The translations under genes and the position numbers were made by a program. The notes below the pieces were generated by a model that did no database searches, was not told where the DNA came from, and saw nothing but the letters and a program-made list of their open reading frames with translations. Below, piece by piece: positions 9,871-18,377 of a DNA stretch of 22,475 bases. This DNA comes from Paulinella micropora (lineage: Eukaryota > Cercozoa > Imbricatea > Euglyphida). Each line of letters opens with the position of its first letter. Positions within the stretch are counted from its first letter, which is position 1. The stretch is from assembly GCA_009731375.1 (NCBI GenBank), contig BJOX01000317.1, positions 52,341-74,815 of the forward strand. The letters run 5' to 3'.

Positions 9871-9960
9871 GATTGTCAGCGGAGGGTAAGGGCAGTATGA
9901 TGAGCACATGGCGTTTGGTGCACGTGATGTTGCTGGTCGGCCGAATGTTCTGGAGCAGTT
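9871..9960 (+). repeat. Diverged internal repeat, copy 2
   Basis: Counterpart of 9474-9568: GATTGTCAGC, ATGAGCACATGG and GCCGAATGTTCTGGAGCAGT. Confidence 0.55.
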
Positions 9961-10184
9961 GGCCGCGGGCCGAGGCATTAGGCGTATGTTTGTAGACAGT
10001 AGTGGCCGATGTAGGCCAGGAGTTAACGTTGGTCGTTATGACCTAGCAATGTGTCGCGCCGGGTAGGCGCGGGAGGACGGTGGAGCTTCGCTGTTGATCT
10101 AATGTCGCTACGCGGAAAGGCGCCACACTGGGCAGATGGTGGCGCGGTGGCGAGCTTATTGGACGCTAAGTTTTGGAAGTGATC

Positions 10185-10466
10185 ATGAGCGTTGAATCAT
10201 GGAGCTGGGCGGCGGGGCAGGGGGAGTTCCCTGTAAAGCTGGACGGTGGGTCGCCCTCCGGGGCGGGTCACGCGTCAAATTCAATGTGGACGGCGATTCC
10301 CCTTGATTACTTTTATTTTGTATTGCTCTGTGCATTTTCTTTCCTTGACATAGTGGATACGGAGTTAGCCTCTAATAGGGGGAGGTACCTATTGTGGGTG
10401 ATCATATTTACATTCATATGCATCGCGTCATTGTTTTTCTTTTACCTGTTGGGTTACATGCGGTGA
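10185..10466 (+). CDS. Possible small membrane protein ORF
   Basis: A 93-codon frame from ATG at 10185. Its second half has two strongly hydrophobic stretches, FYFVLLCAFSFLDIV and YLLWVIIFTFICIASLFFFY, separated by a charged loop (DTELASNRGR), which would be a two-helix hairpin. It lies near the 3' end of the outer element, where some retroelements carry an extra envelope-like or accessory gene; that link is inference only. No homology is recognised. T-rich DNA readily gives hydrophobic codons by chance, so this may well not be a gene. Confidence 0.2.
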   Translation: MSVESWSWAAGQGEFPVKLDGGSPSGAGHASNSMWTAIPLDYFYFVLLCAFSFLDIVDTELASNRGRYLLWVIIFTFICIASLFFFYLLGYMR

Positions 10467-10940
10467 TGTTGTACGTAATTAACTTGCGACTTTATCTGTT
10501 GGTTTGTGCTTGACTTAAGGTTAAGCAAGTGGATAGTAACTGCGTGCATTTACATCTGGTAATTGTTTATGCTTTGTCGTACATTTTGTGCTTGTCGTTT
10601 GAAGCGAAGTTAGGTTCTGCAATGTTTGTTCTCCATTCAATCGGTACGTTGATGTATTTGGATCATATTTGACTTTGCTTGTCTGATATGTTTTGTTGAT
10701 GTATCCGGACAGCCTATCGCCAGGGGCGATTCAGGAGAGTATGGGATTTCTGATATGGCTTGAATGTTTCTTCTGGTCAGACCTAACAAATTTTTCGCTG
10801 TTATTAAGTAGTAATTTTGTTTATCTGAGTACAGGGTGAGACTTGTGTGTTGGGTAGTGTTGCACTTGGGATGGGGATAGTTTGGCTCTTTATTCTCCTC
10901 ATGCGTCGGGCTGTGTGTTTGCTGAGATGTCCTAGGCCCT
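10467..10940. other. T-rich stretch, no gene seen
   Basis: T- and G-rich sequence between the hydrophobic frame and the polypurine motif. No coding frame or repeat was noticed. Confidence 0.4.
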
Positions 10941-10944
10941 AATT

Positions 10945-10953
10945 AAGGGGGAG
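10945..10953 (+). promoter_or_regulatory. Polypurine-tract-like motif (AAGGGGGAG)
   Basis: Lies 80 bases before the left part of the interrupted outer repeat, in the position and form of the plus-strand primer of Copia-type LTR elements. If so, the outer element is on the + strand and its 3' terminal repeat starts near 10956. No matching start is clear at the left end. Confidence 0.3.
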
Positions 10954-11032
10954 CATTGGACAAGTTAATTAGATCCTAGTCCACTACAGCATAACCGTAT
11001 AGTCACGGTAGCTTCACTCTCCTATGTACTTA

Positions 11033-11056
11033 ATATTTAGTAATTATTCCTGTATT
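11033..11056 (+). repeat. Outer terminal repeat, right copy, 5' fragment
   Basis: ATATTTAGTAATTATTCCTG matches the start of 5133-5356. The copy is cut here by the inner retroelement and resumes at 18822. Confidence 0.55.
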
Positions 11057-11505
11057 ACTTTCAAGAATATTCATTTAATAACAGGGGTTTACCAGACCTC
11101 GAGTGACCGTGCTCACCCCTTTGCCAAAGGTTCAGTAAGTGCAAGTTTAAGTTTGAGTTTAAGGGTAAGGGTAAGGTAAGGGTAAAGGGTTTTGGTGTGT
11201 GCTTAGTTGCCAAGGTTTGTGCGGGATGCTCACGACGAAGGATGTGAGACGGAAGTCGTGTTGCAAGACTAGTTTAGGTTGGTTTGGTTGTGTGGTTACG
11301 GATGTGGTTGCGTTAAATGGAAACGTTGGTAGTACGGTCAAAGTGAGAAAATTACGAGTTGATATGGGTAAAAAGGGAAATTACTTTTGTAAAAAGGGAA
11401 GTTTTCCAGTGCACCTTAGGTGATAAATTACTGGTAGGGTGGAAATAAGTTTGACAGATTCCATTTCGTATAGTAAATTACTAGTTCCTCAGTGATTTTA
11501 TTAGT
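11057..11505 (-). repeat. Terminal direct repeat of inner element (downstream in sense)
   Basis: 449 bp, starting ACTTTCAAGAA and ending TTTTATTAGT on the + strand. It contains a GGGTAA-rich stretch (11160-11190) and a CACGAC/GTCGTG stem (11231-11260). A 60-codon minus frame inside it exists in both copies simply because the copies are alike. Confidence 0.9.
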
Positions 11506-11811
11506 TACCCCCGGTTAGTCAAGCCGGGAGCCTGTTGGGCAAGAGGAGAATAGGGTAAGGATGAAGGTGGTATATTTGAGGTGTGTTAGTTACTTTCGGA
11601 TTTGTAGAAAGGTTAATGGGGTTAGTGCGTGGTTCTGTAGCTTTTCTAGTGGGGTCACCATGAATCAGTAGCTTGTGGAAAGGAATTGCATAGGAACTGC
11701 CATTGTTCGGCGTATGTCTGTAAGTGCCGTACATTGGTTGGTAAATGAGCAAACGTGCGTATGATAATGGCCAGGTCTCGCCATTCGTCAGGGCAAAGGA
11801 AGTATATTCGA
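11506..11811 (-). other. Sequence between RT stop and terminal repeat
   Basis: A 98-codon minus frame starts at a TTG at 11815, overlapping the RT stop codon, and runs to 11519. It has no recognised motif; I checked for a GIY-YIG endonuclease pattern and did not find one. It is probably a 3' untranslated region. A CCCGG...CCGGG hairpin lies next to the terminal repeat, near 11510-11530. Confidence 0.4.
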
Positions 11812-12975
11812 TCAAGGGAAGCTTTCCAGACAGCTCGGATAGGGAATCTCCATCATAAGTTGTAGCGTTGCCGAGAGGAGAAGATCTTGGGAAGTGGTTT
11901 GGCGTGCGAAGTTGGCTAGCATTCCGACCAGGGTGACATGGAGTATCGTACGGTTGATGTAGTGGGAGTAGGTTGGAAGGCGTGGTATTGGCTGCTGGCT
12001 GTTGGTCATCATATCCTTCCAGTTCTTGAAGAGTGGTCGAATATTGAAGCCTCGAGCTGGGTCCTGGTGTAGTTGGATCGATACCCCTGCGAAATCCACA
12101 ATGAAGGTGGCATCTTTCTGCCTTGGAGTATTCTCTTCCAGTTCAAGGCCCCCAGTATAGGCGTGAGGTTGTGTTGGGGACTCGATAGTTGTGCCAGAGT
12201 CACGTATTGTTTGCAATAGTTTATGGGCTTCATTGGCTTCTAGTTCATTGTTCCAATGGGCAAGTACGAGTAGTAGGAGGTCGTCGATTTGGCGTATGCC
12301 ATAGATTTTTTTTGCGAAGGATGTGCTTAGAAGGGTGCGAATAAGAACTGCTTCATCGCACATGCATTTCATTTGTGCCAAGGGTGAGGAGAGGTATCCA
12401 CCAATTGGGCATCCGTCTTTTTGGACAAAGACAGCGTCTCCAAGAGTAAAGTGAGAGTGGGTAAAGTCGAGGGACACAATGTTGATGATGTCGTCAAAGG
12501 TGAAGGCGAAATAGTCATGCGGAGCGTAGCTTCGATTCCATCCGACATCATACTTGCCATTTTCCTTGCGGGTTTTGGAGATGTAGACGACGGGTTTCCA
12601 GTTTCGACTTTGCGGGGGTTGGAAGGTGATGTACGCAAGGGCAAAGCGTAGAGATTGCATCGTGCTGGATTGGGCCAGCCATGTGAAAATTTGCTTGACG
12701 TCAAATTGGAAAACTCGAATAGTTCGTTTCGAGTCCTCTGTGGCATTGAGGTTTGAGAAGGTCTTGTATGCACGATTGAGATGGGATCGGATTTCATCAA
12801 GTCTGTTGAGGTTGAAGGTGCGGACACGACGAGAGAGTTCAAGGGTTAGGAAGCTTAGGACTTTGCCAACCCTGCGTAGGATTGAGCGCCATGGTGAACG
12901 GGCTTGATTGCAGATAAGTCTGGTTTTGTTCACAGGGTCTTTTGTTTTTCGGTAAGAGAGTTGTGGAGTGGATTG
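11812..12975 (-). pseudogene. ORF2 3' part: reverse transcriptase domain
   Basis: An open frame of 387 codons with no start codon at its upstream end, evidently the last third of ORF2. In order: YRKTKDPVNKTRLICN (finger motif with Arg), FQFDVKQIFTWL (motif A, catalytic Asp), a helix-rich linker, FVQKDGCPIGGYLSSPLA (motif B), YGIRQIDDLLLLV (motif C, two Asp), and DATFIVDFAGVSIQL (D/E region). All three catalytic Asp are present. Motif C is IDD, not YxDD. The FDV-x-x-(I/L)FT form of motif A and the spacing resemble Penelope-like RTs and, more distantly, telomerase; the Gly-Gly in motif B is unusual. It ends CLESFP without RNase H or endonuclease. The upstream part of the ORF lies in another frame, so I class the gene as broken, although the RT core itself is intact. 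Confidence 0.8.
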
Positions 12976-15385
12976 CTATTTTTCGAGTTCTAAGGGATCC
13001 AAAGCGCTGAAGGTTGTGTTGTTGGAAATCAGTGCGGTAGGCGTGTAGTAGTTCTTTGCGATTCGTTGACACAGGCATGAACGAAGGCACCTTTATTACT
13101 TCTTTTTGTATGCGTTTCCAGGTGAGGACCGGGCATTCGGCCCATAGTTGATTGTTGTTCTTGTCTAGTGCTTGGACCACCATGCGGGATAGATATACTT
13201 GGACCAACATGACATCTTTCTCAGAAACGGAGTTCGGTGGTGGTTTTGGGCAGGTTTCGCTGAGGTTTTTATAGGTATCGATAAGACGACTGAGTAGGTG
13301 TTTGTTGCGATGGGGTAGTGCTTCAGCCATGGCGTAGAGTAGATTAGATTGATCATGACATCCTTCTCAGAAACGGAGTTCGGTGGTGGTTTTGGGCAGG
13401 TTTCGCTGAGGTTTTTATAGGTATCGATAAGACGACTGAGTAGGTGTTTGTTGCGATGGGGTAGTGCTTCAGCCATGGCGTAGAGTAGATTGATCCAGGC
13501 TTTGCAGTCGAGTTTATCTTCATCCGATGTGTCTAGTGTTGCATTTGGTTGCGTTTGTTTACGTTCGAAGTTAATTGTCGGTAGGCGTAGGGCCGTTTGG
13601 ATTCTTTTTACAAAGATGGTGGAGCCCAGGAGAGACTTGAGGATAAAGCCCGATGTTGGGTGTGGTATCGTAGCTGCACTTAGTTTGCCAACACGTCCTA
13701 TGACTCCTTGTGCCGTTGCTAGCCGCAATGAGGCATGTGATGAAAATAAGCCTTTCGGCCAAGTTTTGCAGGTGCAAGCTGGTCGTCTCATGGTGTGTGG
13801 TTGGAGTCTGAACTTGGCAAGGTGTCGTGGGGCATTGATGAGTCTTGATGCGATTGAGCTCGGTCGTTTGTAGCTGATCTTGCATAGGGAGAGAGTAGTT
13901 TTCCGGATATTTCTATTGGAGAGAAAGACGCGTAAAATCTGCTCTTGTATGGCTCTCAGAGATCTTCTGTTGATGCACATTCTGTCGTTCATCTGCATGG
14001 TAAAGGTTTTGTTGGATAGGATGAGGGGATGCTTCTTCCTTAGGTGATGAAGAGTACGTTGCAAGCATAGAGTTTTGTGCGGTGATTCGCGATACTTTGC
14101 GCTTGTTGCCATACTCGTAGTGCCTGATAGGCTGTTGCTTTTTTATGTGTTTGATCCAGCGGTGGGGATGGTAGGCAATGAGTTCGACGCGTAGGTCACT
14201 TGTTTGCTCCAGAATGGCTCCCGAGTTGGAAAGTTGGAGTAGGCAAGAGGTTTCGGGTTTTGCCAAGAAGCGGCGGGCGGCAGTTGAGCGTAGCAGTACA
14301 TATGGTTGGTGTGGGGAAATCTGAGAACCTTCATAGATTTTGGAGGTTCCATAGAATCTCAAGGTATAGTCCCAGTCGTTTAGTCCAGTACCATTTCCTT
14401 GTTTTCTGAGACGGAAGACAGTGCCCGGATCGAGGTCATCGCAGATGGAAGAGATTGAGTGACGTATTAGAGAGGGGCCTTGTGTTGGAATGGCTTCCCA
14501 GTAGGTAAGGTTGCTGGTATGTCGTTGGGCATTGGTCAGGCTTTTACATTGCATGTTGCATCTGTGCGGTTTGTCGTAGCGGCAAACTTCATGCGGGAAA
14601 ACCGTAGGGTTGCGGGAGAATGGTTTTAGGTCCGTGTGTCGAAAGGTGATTGAGGGATAAGCTCTGCGTTTCATGTTTAGGGTCGGTTTCAGCCAGGCGA
14701 TGAACTTCGCTTCCATGCGTCGTCGATTGGTTCGTGCCGAGTTCTGTTCCATTTTGATTTCCGAGTTTGGTAGCGTTCCCATTAGGAGTAGGGGTATTGA
14801 TGTAAAACGGTGCATTCCTAGTTTGTGGCCAAAGGCAAGTAAGCGTGTCTGTCCTGGGTCGCAGTGTCGTGAGTCGCTGAAGTTGCGCATTCCTCTTAGT
14901 TCAGATTTCATCCTTTTTTCCCATTGGAAGGATTCACCAATCTAGCTGTGTATAGTTCCGGGTGCCACGATACCATAGATGACTTGCATGCGGCCAGGGT
15001 CAGGGATGTCAAATGGAAATGCGGCTCTATTTTGTCGTTGCAGTAGGCAAAGCATCGGTTTAAAGCGACGGAGGGCAGGGTCAGTGTTGTTGAGTATCAG
15101 GGCTGCGACTAGCATATAGTATGTTGCTTTCATGAGAGGTGTATACGCCGACCATTTTATTCTTTTCGATTGAGTTAGGGCTAGTCTTGAGTTCAGGAGC
15201 TGTGTGTTGAGTAGCCGAAATAGTCGTCGAGCGATTGCAAAGTTAGTGGATATCGTTATGGAGTGCTGCTGGTGCTCAGCGGAGATCCACCCAGATAGTT
15301 TAACTAGGTTACGTACTCTGTTGTTGAGTTTGCGGAGTGCGTAGAGATTCCTCGATCCAGCGAAAACACTCCAGACATCCCTAGG
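12976..15385 (-). pseudogene. ORF2 5' part, disrupted
   Basis: Coding-like sequence upstream of the RT, spread over frames. The first segment (15385-13913) is open except for one TAG at 14942-14944; reading continues in frame as IGESFQWEKR. It includes FAGSRNLYALRKLNNRV, a hydrophobic MKATYYMLVAALILNN, and a Cys/His cluster CRYDKPHRCNMQC. The second segment (14112 to about 13355) is in another frame and has a second Cys pair, PACTCKTWPKG. Then comes a 146-bp tandem duplication, after which the frame continues to 12839 (LVQVYLSRMVVQALDKN...), overlapping the RT frame, which opens at 12975. The segments together suggest an ORF2 of over 1,000 codons. The first segment probably begins by fusion or frameshift from ORF1b, as no early Met is in frame. 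No domain is recognised. Confidence 0.6.
13209..13500 (-). repeat. 146-bp tandem duplication inside ORF2
   Basis: Two adjacent copies beginning ATGACATC at 13209 and 13355, almost identical over about 140 bases, both encoding MAEALPHRNKHLLSRLIDTY in sense. Because 146 is not a multiple of three, it shifts the reading frame and breaks ORF2. Confidence 0.95.
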
Positions 15386-15857
15386 TTATTTTTTTTGCGT
15401 TTTTCTCTCTCTTGCCTGATGGTCTTCTGCTTGAGCGTAGTGTGGGAGAGAGAGCGGCTTGGGCCGGGTTCGCGTCCTTGGAGGTAGATTTTGGCTGTTC
15501 GGTCTGCTGTTCTGGATCTTTCTTTTCCTTCTGTTCCAGTTCTTCATTGTTTTCCTTCTCTTCGACCAGATGCGTGGGATTGCTCTTGCTGTCATCTATT
15601 GGAGGTTGAGGTTTGACTGCGTTTTGTTCTGCCATCGGTGGGACGTCTTCCGCAGGGTTGTTATCGGTAGGTGTGGGGGGAGTCTGTTGCTGTTGCTTTG
15701 TCGATTCCTCAGGGACATCCTTGGTCTTGGTCAGGTCAACGGTCTCGATCGCTGGGGACGCTGTCTCCTGCGTCTTCGATGAAGAGCTGCTGCTTCTGCT
15801 GCTGCTGCTGCCGGTGACATCTTCCGAAGCGGCCTGGCGAAGGGTGTGACACTGGAA
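15381..15857 (-). CDS. ORF1b: acidic, Gln/Ser/Lys-rich frame
   Basis: An open frame of about 158 codons overlapping the end of ORF1 by some 127 bases in a different frame and ending at TAG 15381-15383. Reading from the overlap: RQAASEDVTGSSSSRSSSSS, then TASPAIETVDLTKTKDVPEE, a short Gln run, and a charged stretch EEKENNEELEQKEKKDPEQQ likely to be helical. The first Met (MAEQNAVKPQPP) is at 15635. Acidic, low-complexity composition and continuity with ORF1 suggest it is the true ORF1 C-terminus, reached by frameshift. It could instead be a separate small protein or an ORF1 tail displaced by an indel. Confidence 0.45.
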   Translation of the reverse strand, partial: FQCHTLRQAASEDVTGSSSSRSSSSSSKTQETASPAIETVDLTKTKDVPEESTKQQQQTPPTPTDNNPAEDVPPMAEQNAVKPQPPIDDSKSNPTHLVEEKENNEELEQKEKKDPEQQTEQPKSTSKDANPAQAALSPTLRSSRRPSGKREKNAKKIT

Positions 15858-17596
15858 TCACATCTCACTACAGACGAGATAGGCGTTGTAGTGGGTCCTG
15901 CGGGAGGTGTGTTAGCTGCAGTGGTATTGGAGGGATTGCTATTAGCTCCAGAGTTGGCATGTGACGCTGCTACTATCTCTCGTGCTTGAGTGAGAAGGTT
16001 GGTGATAGCAGGCATGTTGGCGAGGAACGTTAAGTAAGCTTGTTGTTGCTCATCGGTGCCAAATGGTAGGTTAGTTTTGTTTGCGTTCGTAGGGGGCGGG
16101 GCAGTTGAGAACAATGATGATGATGACGATGACGATGATGATGATGATGCCGAGCTTGCCACGTTTGTTGTAGTTGATGCCGCATTCGCCTGACGTCGAG
16201 CTACAGGTCGGGGTACAGGTAAGCTAGAGAGATCAACTGGATTGGGTATAGACCTCGCTTGGAGCCGTGCTTGCTTGCGAGAGAGCTGGAGGTGGGCTGG
16301 TCTTGGGTCAAGGCCTAGCGCACGGAATAGTAAAGCATCATTTCCTCTTTCCTCTGGGTCATCATCGCTAAGGGGGTCATTAGTGGTATAATAAGCTGAG
16401 ATCTTTGTCAGAGGTAGTGGTCTGGGTGGGACTAGTAGGGCATGGGGGTTGCGTAAGCGAGTGTGGGGGACCGGAGAGTGATCCTCATAGACTTCATCTT
16501 CATCCAAAGCCATGCTTCCTGTTTCTTCCGTTGGCGCTTCTGCGTCTGATGTCGGTAGTTTGGGCGGTTGAGTATTCTGCGGGGTGGGTGAACGCGAGCT
16601 ACTGTCAAAGGACAAGAAAGAGTTATTTGTGGTAGTTTGATAATGAGGGCTGGTTGTAAAGTAGTTATGAGTGGGGTAGTTTAGGTTTTGGGATAGTGTT
16701 GGCGAGAACCCTGAGGAGGAGCTGCTTTGAGACTCTTCGTCGTCCAAGGTCAGGGCCTTCTTCGTCTGTTGCGATTTTGCTTCTTGCTTCCCTCCAGAGG
16801 AATTGTCCAGATGTAGTTTCTTCGCAGTAGACGCGGATTGATCGGTGGTAGAGTCTATCTTTGCTTTCTTGACTTGTTCCTCCGTTTCAGACTTGGTGGT
16901 GGTCTGCTTGCGTCTTAGTACAACTGGTGCAGGTTTGCTTTCGATTGTGGTTGGGCGTTCAGGTTCATTCACTTGTTGTTTTCGTTGTGCCATGGGGTTG
17001 AGAGGGATTTGGCGATAGTTTGGGAGGATGCATTTGGCGTCATCGTAGTGTGAGTGAATGTAGTCGAGCATAGAGAGGAGTGCGTTGGCGAGGCAGTCGT
17101 TAAGTGCGTTTCCCGTTTGCCAGTGGTTGCGTTGTTGCTCGACAGATTTCCTCATTGTTTCGAACCAGAGGCTTGAGATTTTGGAGAAGTAGGAGTGGTG
17201 CATAATTTCAGTTGCAAATAGGGCTTCACCTTCCTTGGTTCCCGTTTCCCTCTCAGTGGACGTATGAGCGACGTACAGACAATCGTATAGATGTGCAGCT
17301 ACTTTCCAAGACCAGTAACCATTTCTGGTGAGCAGAGGGATCATGCCTTCGAAGGAGATGCAGCACAGGTCTGGGTCCTCTGGTTGTTTGACGCGGCCAG
17401 TCTTCGCTGCTTCGATCATTGCTTTGCTTAGTGCTTCTTGCTTTGTCCGGTTAGGCGACTTGTCTTCAATCTGCGAGAGGAGAGTTTCAATGAAAGCGCG
17501 GTGTGCTCCGCCATAGAAAGGGATAAGAAGTGGTAGGCGTGGGCTTCTTGAGGTAGGGGTGTTTATCCAAGCATCGATTCGTTGTTCGTCTTTCAT
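15731..17596 (-). CDS. ORF1 of inner element, possible Gag-like protein
   Basis: 621 codons from ATG at 17596, starting about 50 bases after the stop of the upstream RS-rich frame. Residues 1 to about 210 look folded and mostly helical with many aromatics (GYWSWKVAAHLYDCLYVAH, SSLWFETMRKSVEQQRNHW), and are the best candidate for a capsid or nucleic-acid-binding domain. From about 215 on, the protein is low-complexity: a Lys/Glu/Thr stretch, Ser-rich runs (ASSASSSSSSSSSSS), Pro/Thr-rich blocks and an acidic patch (ALDEDEVYEDHSP). The last 50 residues become Ala then Arg-rich (ALHRRRRRQRP), an abrupt change that suggests the natural frame switches to ORF1b near 15840. There is no CCHC zinc knuckle, and no database-like motif is recognised. 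Its position before the RT supports a Gag-like role by analogy only. Confidence 0.65.
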   Translation of the reverse strand: MKDEQRIDAWINTPTSRSPRLPLLIPFYGGAHRAFIETLLSQIEDKSPNRTKQEALSKAMIEAAKTGRVKQPEDPDLCCISFEGMIPLLTRNGYWSWKVAAHLYDCLYVAHTSTERETGTKEGEALFATEIMHHSYFSKISSLWFETMRKSVEQQRNHWQTGNALNDCLANALLSMLDYIHSHYDDAKCILPNYRQIPLNPMAQRKQQVNEPERPTTIESKPAPVVLRRKQTTTKSETEEQVKKAKIDSTTDQSASTAKKLHLDNSSGGKQEAKSQQTKKALTLDDEESQSSSSSGFSPTLSQNLNYPTHNYFTTSPHYQTTTNNSFLSFDSSSRSPTPQNTQPPKLPTSDAEAPTEETGSMALDEDEVYEDHSPVPHTRLRNPHALLVPPRPLPLTKISAYYTTNDPLSDDDPEERGNDALLFRALGLDPRPAHLQLSRKQARLQARSIPNPVDLSSLPVPRPVARRQANAASTTTNVASSASSSSSSSSSSSLFSTAPPPTNANKTNLPFGTDEQQQAYLTFLANMPAITNLLTQAREIVAASHANSGANSNPSNTTAANTPPAGPTTTPISSVVRCDSSVTPFARPLRKMSPAAAAAEAAALHRRRRRQRPQRSRPLT

Positions 17597-17647
17597 TTCT
17601 TGGCATTCTGCTCCAAGCTCTATTTTCTGACTATGGGAAAGTAAATA

Positions 17648-18309
17648 TTAATTGAACTTCCAATCACGAGCCTGCCCATTAGTGAATTCCATGAGGAGTG
17701 TAGTATGACATACATCAAGGGTGATTAGCCGATCAAAGTGTAGGGGTGGGACTGCTTGTTTGTTTCTTTGTCTTGGCTGCCTCTGTTGCTGCAACTTCTC
17801 TTGTTCTTTTTCTCGTTCTCTGTCTGCTCTGAGCTTTTCCATACTCTTTTGATAGGGGTTGGGAGAGCGAGGGCGAGTAGTGTTTTGTTCTTGTTTTTGT
17901 GGTGAGTGAGTGGAGTCAGGTTCGTAGCTGTGCTTAGAGCTTTGATGCGAAGCTGATTGATGCCGGTCTTGCTGTCTGTCCCCACGTTTACGTTGCTCAT
18001 AGTTGCCAGGTCATTGCGTCTTGTTGTGTCTGGGGACGGTGACCGTCTTTTTCCCGAGTGTGAGGTTTGAAGGCTTCGAGTAGGACTAAGTGCTCGACGT
18101 GGATTGTAGTCTGATCTGTTGTTGTACGTGCTGGCTAGATCGTTGCTGGTAGGTGCGGTGTGGTGATTTTGATCTCCGTCTGTGGTATGTCGAGGCTGAC
18201 CTACTTCTTCGACGGTAGGAGTCGCGATGTCGTTGAGACTGGGTTCCAGAGTTGTAGTTGCTTGAGCCTTCTCCAGTTCTTGAGGCTTGTCTCTGCGATG
18301 ATCGCTCAT
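17648..18309 (-). pseudogene. Arg/Ser-rich leader ORF of inner element, in two frames
   Basis: Between the upstream terminal repeat and ORF1. One frame is open from ATG at 18309 to 17725 (194 codons, MSDHRRDKPQELEKAQATTT...). The neighbouring frame gives RS-like peptide upstream (SYRRRSRSASTYHRRRSKSP, about 18220-18150) and a charged C-terminal half (MEKLRADREREKEQEKLQQQ, from 17842), ending GQARDWKFN at 17648, but has stops at about 18086 and 18013. The composition suggests one basic, disordered RNA-binding-like protein whose frame has been disturbed twice. If intact, which frame is translated is uncertain. Confidence 0.4.
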
Positions 18310-18377
18310 CGTAGGCGGTCTGGTAGGCCAGACGTGTCGAATCCCGAACCCTGAGGAGGGACAAGGATGCAGATGTA

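Larger units (their letters stand above)
7300..10170. other. G/T-rich region with recurrent small hairpins, no convincing gene
   Basis: The + strand is visibly rich in G and T and poor in A. Many short frames exist on both strands, but none exceeds about 120 codons or shows a recognisable domain. Small GC-rich hairpins recur (7560-7581, 8908-8930, 9264-9287, about 9834-9851). A block at 9474-9568 is a diverged repeat of 9871-9960. I read this as a degenerate mobile-element interior or a non-coding element. Confidence 0.4.

Noticed and set aside
11159-11341. 60-codon minus frame conserved in both terminal repeats
   Set aside because: The repeats are about 98% identical over their whole length, so conservation of the frame carries no information.
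11057-11505. Hammerhead ribozyme in the terminal repeat (common in Penelope-like elements)
   Set aside because: No CTGATGA core with matching GAAA was seen on either strand.
11519-11815. GIY-YIG endonuclease downstream of the RT
   Set aside because: The frame was read for GIY/YIG, Arg and Glu/Asn signatures; none found.
12421-12907. + strand frames across the RT
   Set aside because: Antisense shadows of the RT coding sequence.
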